DNA from: Candidatus Scybalocola fimicaballi
GTDB lineage: Bacteria; Bacteroidota; Bacteroidia; Bacteroidales; Paludibacteraceae
Direction of reading: 5' to 3'
Length of the DNA: 11,038 bases
Assembly (NCBI GenBank): GCA_002317115.1
Contig: DCIP01000097.1
Coordinates: forward strand, 1-11,038
This document shows, in pieces, positions 6,885 to 11,038 of this stretch. The notes under the pieces were generated by a model that was given only the letters and a program-made list of their open reading frames with translations, did not search any database and was not told where the DNA came from. Position 1 is the stretch's first letter. Every line of letters begins with the position of its first letter. Made by a program: the position numbers and the translations under genes.

Positions 6885-7907
6885 ATGAAGAATTTTAAGA
6901 ATTATTGTTCGGTCTTTGCCTCAATAATTGCATTTTCTAATAGTGTGTTCGCACAGGACCTCGAGCTTGAAGAGCCTGCTCCGGCTCCAGCAAGTGAGTC
7001 TGTCGCTGCTCCAGCAGCCGCTCCAGCCACAACTCCGGTAACGACTCCTGTCGGAACATCGTCAGTTGTAAATATTTTTCCAATACAGGGTTCTCAAGCA
7101 CCAGTGGCTCAACAGCCTGTCTATGTGCCTGTACCTACCCCAGCTCCCGCTCCGGCTCCCGAACCCGCGCCAGCTCCAGTAATCATTGAGGAGGTCGCAG
7201 CTCCAGAGCCGCCTCATCCACACAGACACGTCACTGTGGGATTCCGTGGAATGCTTGGTGTCAGCCGTTTTTCTGAGAGAACTAAAGAAGATGGACATAA
7301 CGTGGATTACCACACTCATATTGATATATTGCAGAACAGTGCCAACGAGATTTTCCTTCCATACCTTGAAGGTGGTCTTGTGATTGACATTCCTATCTAT
7401 CACTATTTGGCTGTCTCTACCGGTATATTCTACTCTCAGAAAGCCAACCACCGCCAGTGCTTCATCGACAGCACTAATTTCAAGAGTGAGGATGCAGTCA
7501 TCACAAGAATCGGATACCTTAAGATTCCTGGACAGTTTGTCTTGCGTAATAGACTAAGAGAAGACCATCGTTTCGACATCGCAGCTGGTCCGTACATGGC
7601 TTTCGGTCTGCATGGCAAAGTGAAGGAGAGATATGTGAGCGACGTCGACGATATGATTCTTCAACAGACAGAAAATAAAATCGATGTTTTCGACGAGAGT
7701 ATCTTCGACAATATCAACCAGGCTCGTGTGGCTCCTTACAAACGTTTCGATTTCGGTTTCTGCTTCACTACCACTTACGAATTCCATAGATATTGTATCG
7801 GTGCCAATTTCGATATGGGTTTGACTGATATCACTAAGCCAGAACATAACATCGGAAACACAAGAACTCGAAGCATCGGAGTTTTCTTCGGATATATGTT
7901 TAGATAA
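6885..7907 (+). CDS. Outer-membrane beta-barrel protein with Pro/Ala-rich N-terminal region
   Basis: The frame is open upstream to 6624, but I start at 6885 (340 aa), 30 bases after a perfect -7 box and at the head of a good signal peptide (MKNFKNYCSV ... VFA, about residues 1-23). Residues 29-108 are a low-complexity Pro/Ala/Glu/Val stretch with runs of PAPAPEPAPAPV. A His-rich HPHRH (111-115) then leads into about 225 residues of alternating polar/hydrophobic strands (VTVGFRGMLGVSRF, LPYLEGGLVIDIPIY, YLKIPGQFVL, FDIAAGPYMAFGL, FDFGFCFTTTYEF, ending IGVFFGYMFR). This matches PorT-like outer-membrane barrels (PF13568 type), and the aromatic C-terminal residue pair fits barrel insertion. The Pro/Ala region could span periplasm or peptidoglycan, as in TonB. 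Ligand and role are unknown. It shares the M6 intergenic region and converges on the GH16 gene. Confidence 0.82.
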   Translation: MKNFKNYCSVFASIIAFSNSVFAQDLELEEPAPAPASESVAAPAAAPATTPVTTPVGTSSVVNIFPIQGSQAPVAQQPVYVPVPTPAPAPAPEPAPAPVIIEEVAAPEPPHPHRHVTVGFRGMLGVSRFSERTKEDGHNVDYHTHIDILQNSANEIFLPYLEGGLVIDIPIYHYLAVSTGIFYSQKANHRQCFIDSTNFKSEDAVITRIGYLKIPGQFVLRNRLREDHRFDIAAGPYMAFGLHGKVKERYVSDVDDMILQQTENKIDVFDESIFDNINQARVAPYKRFDFGFCFTTTYEFHRYCIGANFDMGLTDITKPEHNIGNTRTRSIGVFFGYMFR

Positions 7908-7932
7908 CGATGACGTTAACGTTGACGATAAC
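7903..7932 (+). repeat. Five-unit hexamer tract across the outer-membrane-protein stop codon
   Basis: The units gataac, gatgac, gttaac, gttgac and gataac follow each other in perfect phase (GWTRAC). The first unit contains the last bases and stop codon of the gene, and the last abuts the terminator. gttgac is shared exactly with the array at 6762-6827. Confidence 0.75.
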
Positions 7933-7969
7933 AAAAAAGCGGAATGGGATTTCTCTCATTCCGCTTTTT
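7933..7969. terminator. Bidirectional terminator between convergent genes
   Basis: GCGGAATGGGA (7939-7949) pairs with TCTCATTCCGC (7954-7964), an 11-bp stem with one G-T pair and a TTTC loop. It is flanked by six A (7933-7938) and five T (7965-7969), so it can terminate both the outer-membrane-protein gene (plus) and the GH16 gene (minus). Confidence 0.92.
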
Positions 7970-7986
7970 GCATTTATCATTATTCA

Positions 7987-9456
7987 TTAATCTTTCATCA
8001 CCTTCATCATCATTCCGTTGACGGTGATGAAATAAACTCCTGTCGGCAACATCTGCAGGCTAACCTCGTTCTTGCCTCCACCAATCTCATCCATCATACA
8101 ACAGATGCCTCGTGAATCGTAGACCTCCACCGTCTTCACTTGTTGGTCTGCCCCACTCCATATCAACCTGTTGTCAACGAAACGGACCGGATCGATTGTC
8201 TCCTTCTCCGATATAGATGTGATCACTTCTCCAGGCTGGAAGATCTTCCATAGCGCAGATCTGTCGTCTGGCAATGGTGCCTGGAACACAGTACCGTCTT
8301 CTGCCACCTGCAAGAATTTGCCACTGTGACGAGCCATCATTGTCACCACATTCGACGTATAGTCTGGTTGTTTCTCAAATGCAAACTGCTGGTGTCCGCC
8401 ACCATTCCAATTCCAAATTCCGGCTCTTGCTCCGTCGTCGTTGCTCGCTCCGGCAATCTCAAGCACCTTTCCCGCTATATTCAAACGGAATGTTCCGCTA
8501 TACTGCTCAAAGAGGTTGATCCACGCGTCGTCGCTATTACAATCCACCAAACTCAAATCTCCTGTGACTCCGCTCATACATTTTCCGTCACTCACCGACA
8601 TCACCTTCACCTGGTCTGAATGGATCATCTCACTCGCATTTTTCTTCCAGACTCTCACCCAGTCACACTCAAGATAAGCAGGATTAGCGCTCGTCACTTG
8701 GATATTATCGCCAGCCCAACCACCTACAGCCAAATTGATGATGATATAGTTGTTTTTTAGCTGACTAATCTCCGACGGACGATTATAAGTGGCGATGACC
8801 TTATCATCGAAATAGAATTTCAAATACTGGCTTGTCCACTCAAGTCCGTATGTATGGAAATCCGCACTCTTATCCGGACCAGTGCTTGTGCCACCGAAAG
8901 AAGCCTCGTGATCCCAAGCCGAACCATGCTGAGCATACCAGTCAGTCTTGGTATAATGAAGATAATAATGGTGGAGATTACGCTCATGCGGCACCTCAAA
9001 GATATCGATTTCAGGTGGCCAACCATCCTGCAAAGTCCAGAAGGCAGGCCATGTGCCCAACTGCCACGGCATCTTGAAACGTCCTTCAATATAACCACCG
9101 TTAACCTCGAAATGTCCACGAGTATCGATGGCACCAGAAGTATAATCAAGAGAATATGTCTTGCCACCATTCGAACAAGTAGGAGGAGCCGCAGGATGAC
9201 GTTTGGCATCAGCGCGTATAATCAGTTTTCCATCCTTCACCGAGACATTCTCCTCCACGCAGTAAGCCTGGTGGTTGTGAGTATGGCCCCAGTTGTATGT
9301 AGGATTCCACTTTGACTTATCAAGAGAAGAGCCTTCAAACTCATCGTTGAAGACCATCGTCCAGCCTGCCGACGAAGTAGGCGGAGCAGCATAAGCTGTG
9401 GTGGAAAGAGAAAGTGCAGTCGTCAAAACGAAGGCTGCTGAAATGTTAGATTTCAT
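7987..9456 (-). CDS. Secreted GH16 beta-glucanase with ricin-type lectin domain and T9SS tail
   Basis: This 489-aa endo-acting glycoside hydrolase has a signal peptide at about residues 1-23. The GH16 jelly roll covers about 28-272, opening with WTMVFNDEFEG and carrying TWPAFWTL (135-142). The active site is EIDIFE (149-154): nucleophile Glu149, Asp151 and acid/base Glu154, in the ExDxxE (beta-bulge) form of laminarinase-like members. HTYGLEWTSQYLKFYFDD (201-218) is also typical. Beta-1,3- or mixed-linkage glucan is the likely substrate, though agarases and others share this motif form. Residues 278-408 resemble a ricin B-type trefoil (GIWNWNGGGHQQFAF, GKFLQVAEDG) that may bind sugar. The end (VEVYDSRGICCMMDEIGG ... 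GVYFITVNGMMMKVMKD) is a T9SS type A-like tail. The gene stands alone, with its own terminator and no adjacent transporter. Confidence 0.93.
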   Translation of the reverse strand: MKSNISAAFVLTTALSLSTTAYAAPPTSSAGWTMVFNDEFEGSSLDKSKWNPTYNWGHTHNHQAYCVEENVSVKDGKLIIRADAKRHPAAPPTCSNGGKTYSLDYTSGAIDTRGHFEVNGGYIEGRFKMPWQLGTWPAFWTLQDGWPPEIDIFEVPHERNLHHYYLHYTKTDWYAQHGSAWDHEASFGGTSTGPDKSADFHTYGLEWTSQYLKFYFDDKVIATYNRPSEISQLKNNYIIINLAVGGWAGDNIQVTSANPAYLECDWVRVWKKNASEMIHSDQVKVMSVSDGKCMSGVTGDLSLVDCNSDDAWINLFEQYSGTFRLNIAGKVLEIAGASNDDGARAGIWNWNGGGHQQFAFEKQPDYTSNVVTMMARHSGKFLQVAEDGTVFQAPLPDDRSALWKIFQPGEVITSISEKETIDPVRFVDNRLIWSGADQQVKTVEVYDSRGICCMMDEIGGGKNEVSLQMLPTGVYFITVNGMMMKVMKD

Positions 9457-9486
9457 ATTATATTAGAGTTTCATTAATATCTAAGT

Positions 9487-9494
9487 CAATTTTA
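9487..9494 (-). promoter_or_regulatory. Possible -7 box of the GH16 gene
   Basis: The minus strand reads TAAAATTG, one mismatch from TAnnTTTG, 30 bases before the ATG at 9456. No good -33 element is visible. Confidence 0.3.
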
Positions 9495-9532
9495 ATCAGT
9501 GCTTGTGAATTCTGGCGACTAAGTTAAAAAAA

Positions 9533-9564
9533 AATTCATAATTCACAATTCATAATGCAGAATT
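9533..9564. repeat. AATTCATAATT-type AT-rich intergenic repeat, copy 2
   Basis: The AATTCATAATT/AATTCACAATT unit is repeated here, beginning at the end of a run of nine A. It is the same unit and homopolymer arrangement as at 1101-1145, in inverted orientation. Confidence 0.7.
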
Positions 9565-9838
9565 GTCGATTCGACCATCAACCGTCAATCATCAAAAAAC
9601 GTCCGAAAACATTAACCAAAATCAAGCAAAAAGTTTTAAATCAAAAGAAAAACGAGCAAATTCCTTACAGTTTTAAAACAGTGTCAAAAAACATAATTTT
9701 CTTGAATTTTTTAGCCAAAAACCTTGCATATATGTGTTAAAAAGCATAATTTTGCATCGTCAAAAAGAAAATAAAACGACTTAAATATATAAACATGGTA
9801 CTAATTAATATTTTGTTGACTAAGCTTTACAAAAAGTA

Positions 9839-9918
9839 CGCTCCAAAGTTCTAATTTGGTTTGTAAATTGAGAGCGAAACGCTGACGCACCCAAGCAATT
9901 GGATGCGTTTTCTGTTTT
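9839..9918 (+). ncRNA. Candidate small RNA ending at an intrinsic terminator
   Basis: The stretch has CGCTC (9839-9843) complementary to GAGCG (9872-9876), enclosing a small CCAAA/TTTGG hairpin, followed by AGCG-aaa-CGCT (9873-9883) and then the terminator stem. The outer helix and the AGCG hairpin share bases and cannot form together. The terminator needs a plus-strand transcript that ends here, yet no gene precedes it. I cannot place a convincing promoter and do not recognise an Rfam family, so this is only a candidate. Confidence 0.35.
9885..9918 (+). terminator. Intrinsic terminator with no upstream gene
   Basis: ACGCACCCAA (9885-9894) pairs with TTGGATGCGT (9899-9908), 10 positions with one C-A mismatch and a GCAA loop. 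A U-rich tail TTTTCTGTTTT follows. On the minus strand no T-tract follows, so the orientation is plus. It lies just upstream of the oxidoreductase promoter. Confidence 0.7.
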
Positions 9919-9931
9919 AAAACCATTTCTC

Positions 9932-9962
9932 TTTGACAATCAACATTATTTGCTTATATTTG
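9932..9962 (+). promoter_or_regulatory. Promoter of the oxidoreductase gene
   Basis: TTTG at 9932-9935, a 19-base spacer and TATATTTG at 9955-9962 match both boxes of the Bacteroidota housekeeping promoter exactly. The predicted leader is about 24 bases. Confidence 0.85.
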
Positions 9963-9992
9963 GGAAAATAATTTGCAAGAACCTTCTTAGAT

Positions 9993-10625
9993 ATGAAAGC
10001 ACTCGTAATCGGAGCCACTGGCGCCACTGGTAAGGATTTGGTGAAACAATTGGTTGAGAATGACGCATTTGAGACTGTTTCGCTATTCGTGCGCAGGCCA
10101 TTGGAATATAATAATCCTAAGATTGAAGTTCATGTCGTTGATTTCGACCATGTGGAGGATTGGAAAAATCTTCTTTCTGGCGACGTGTTGTTCTCTTGCA
10201 TGGGCACTACTCGCAAACAGGCTGGAAGCAAAAAGGCTCAATGGATTGTCGATTACGATTATCAATATAATGTGGCGAAGGCTGCAAAGGAGACGGGGGT
10301 AAACAATTATGCGTTAGTCTCCTCCACCGGTGCCAAAGCCGACTCTTCTTTCTTCTATATGCAAATGAAAGGCAAATTGGAAGAGGACGTGAAGAGTTTG
10401 GGATTCCGCCGTACAGTGATTGTCCGTCCACCGTCGCTCATCCGTAAAGAGTCCGACAGATGGGCAGAAAGAGCATCAGTGAAAATCTTGCAATGCATCA
10501 ACAAAATCGGTCTGTTCACCAGTATGGCTCCCGTCGAAACAGATCTTGTGGCAAAAGCCTTGATCAAACATTCCTTGGAAGGCGACGACGGTTTGAAAGT
10601 GGTGATGCCGGAAGATCTGATTTAA
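9993..10625 (+). CDS. NAD(P)-binding atypical short-chain oxidoreductase (HTATIP2/TIP30-like)
   Basis: This 210-aa cytoplasmic protein is a single Rossmann domain. The N-terminus KALVIGATGATG gives the dinucleotide loop GATGATG (7-13). VDFDH (49-53) and SCMGTTRKQAG (68-78) fit the NAD(P)H-binding PF13460 group, and ALVSSTGA (107-114) with YMQMK (Tyr122, Lys126) matches the Ser and YxxxK active-site positions of the extended family. The overall pattern, including IVRPPSLI (143-150), resembles HTATIP2/TIP30-like and YraR-type proteins, whose bacterial substrates are not known. The length is normal for the group. It has its own near-perfect promoter. No terminator separates it from the fragment 48 bases downstream. 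Its function seems unrelated to the secreted enzymes to its left. Confidence 0.88.
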   Translation: MKALVIGATGATGKDLVKQLVENDAFETVSLFVRRPLEYNNPKIEVHVVDFDHVEDWKNLLSGDVLFSCMGTTRKQAGSKKAQWIVDYDYQYNVAKAAKETGVNNYALVSSTGAKADSSFFYMQMKGKLEEDVKSLGFRRTVIVRPPSLIRKESDRWAERASVKILQCINKIGLFTSMAPVETDLVAKALIKHSLEGDDGLKVVMPEDLI

Positions 10626-10673
10626 TACGAATAGTCCACAATCAATGAAAAAGTATACCTGAAAAAAAACACT

Positions 10674-10922
10674 ATGTTTAGATCCTTACTTCAGGGCGAG
10701 GAAAACTGGAAGGTAGTCAACCTCGAGAAATTCGACAACTACACTGTCACTATCTTCGACAGATACGGCAAACTATTAGCGACGATGGTCAACGATCCCG
10801 AAGGATGGGACGGCGTCTACAACGGCTATAAGATGCCAACCACCGACTATTGGTATAAAGTCGACGTCGAAAACACCGACATGCAATACGCAGGCCATTT
10901 CACACTATTGAGGAAGAAATGA
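10674..10922 (+). pseudogene. Orphan T9SS type B sorting domain (gliding motility-associated C-terminal domain), probable gene remnant
   Basis: The 82 codons match the C-terminal domain that targets proteins to the type IX secretion system (type B, TIGR04131-like): NLEKFDNYTVTIFDRYGKLL, EGWDGVYNGYKMPTTDYWY, and GHFTLLRKK at the end. The usual FTPNGDGxND lead-in is missing (only QGEENWKVV remains), and there is no signal peptide or passenger, so the frame as it stands could not be exported. At 10645 a short ATG frame, MKKYT then stop, lies in another frame and looks like the start of a secretory leader. The simplest reading is an internal deletion and frame loss in a once large surface protein. 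A small intact cytosolic protein is the less likely alternative. Confidence 0.75.
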
Positions 10923-10943
10923 TGACGCTTCGCTTTTATTTCG

Positions 10944-10970
10944 AACACGGATCACTCGGATTGAACGGAT
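10944..10970. repeat. Three 9-base CGGAT units
   Basis: aacacggat, cactcggat and tgaacggat follow each other in strict 9-base phase, just past the orphan sorting domain. Confidence 0.6.
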
Positions 10971-10980
10971 TTTTCGCTTT

Positions 10981-11036
10981 CACGAATGGGATATGAACAC
11001 GAATTTTCATAAATTGCCCACGAATTGGGACATGAA
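10981..11036. repeat. CACGAAT repeat cluster at the right edge
   Basis: CACGAATGGGATATGAA (10981-10997) and CACGAATTGGGACATGAA (11019-11036) are imperfect direct copies, with another CACGAATT at 10998-11005. The array may go on beyond the window. Confidence 0.65.
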
Positions 11037-11038
11037 TT

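Larger units (their letters stand above)
9457..9992. other. Intergenic region, no convincing gene
   Basis: These 536 AT-rich bases separate the divergent GH16 and oxidoreductase genes. They contain a weak minus-strand -7 box, the second AATTCATAATT repeat, a structured stretch ending in a plus-strand terminator, and the oxidoreductase promoter. I see nothing between about 9565 and 9825; a 61-codon frame at 9555-9740 is Lys/Asn-rich, begins inside the repeat and has no promoter or homology I recognise. Confidence 0.75.

Noticed and set aside
8854..9315. 153-codon plus-strand frame opposite the GH16 catalytic domain
   Set aside because: It is antisense to the conserved active-site region of a well-supported gene; no recognisable motif.
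9555..9740. 61-codon plus-strand frame rich in Lys, Asn and Ile
   Set aside because: It begins in the AT-rich repeat, has no promoter box or recognisable family, and its composition is that expected of translated AT-rich spacer.
1..11038. Classical polysaccharide utilisation locus
   Set aside because: No SusC/SusD pair, sugar transporter or dedicated regulator is present; the enzymes are scattered on both strands and united only by secretion type.
1..11038. CRISPR array, transposon, prophage, defence system, tRNA or rRNA
   Set aside because: No regular repeat-spacer array, transposase, integrase, phage or nuclease gene, and no tRNA or rRNA-like sequence was seen on either strand.

Overview
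The window looks like chromosomal DNA of a Bacteroidota bacterium, most likely a Bacteroidales (Prevotella-like gut or rumen) lineage. Three things point there. Four complete secreted proteins end in type IX secretion system (T9SS) C-terminal sorting-like tails, and a fifth short frame is nothing but a type B sorting domain. Several promoters match the Bacteroidota -33 TTG / -7 TAnnTTTG pattern. The intergenic repeats are of a kind I associate from memory with this phylum. The species cannot be fixed from the sequence.

Layout. Positions 1-6488 hold four minus-strand genes, read right to left: an M6 metalloprotease (4782-6488), a CE8 pectin methylesterase (2682-4604), a secreted protein of four Ig-like repeats (1193-2605), and a lipoprotein of the DUF4015 putative glycoside hydrolase family (1-1067, cut by the window edge). 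Intrinsic terminators follow the M6 gene and the Ig-repeat gene. None is visible between the pectin methylesterase and the Ig-repeat gene, so those two may share a transcript. A divergent intergenic region (6489-6884) rich in repeats and palindromes separates the M6 gene from a plus-strand outer-membrane beta-barrel gene (6885-7907). That gene converges on a GH16 endoglucanase-like gene (7987-9456, minus) over one bidirectional terminator. A 536-base intergenic region follows, with an AT-rich repeat and a structured stretch ending in a good terminator. After it come a short Rossmann-fold oxidoreductase (9993-10625, plus), an orphan T9SS type B sorting domain (10674-10922, probably a gene remnant) and a repeat-rich right edge.

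Function. The common theme is secretion: a pectin-demethylating enzyme, a beta-glucanase, a protease and an Ig-repeat protein all look like T9SS cargo that is released or displayed at the cell surface. No SusC/SusD pair, sugar transporter or regulator is present, so this is not a classical polysaccharide utilisation locus. No defence system, CRISPR array, IS element, tRNA or rRNA was seen.

I did not find a clearly new multi-gene system. The least explained signals are non-coding. Three tracts of degenerate hexamers (consensus about GWWRAC) lie in or beside gene leaders and tails. The M6/outer-membrane-protein intergenic region has a 12-bp repeated motif and a perfect 9-bp palindrome. A possible small RNA lies at about 9839-9918.
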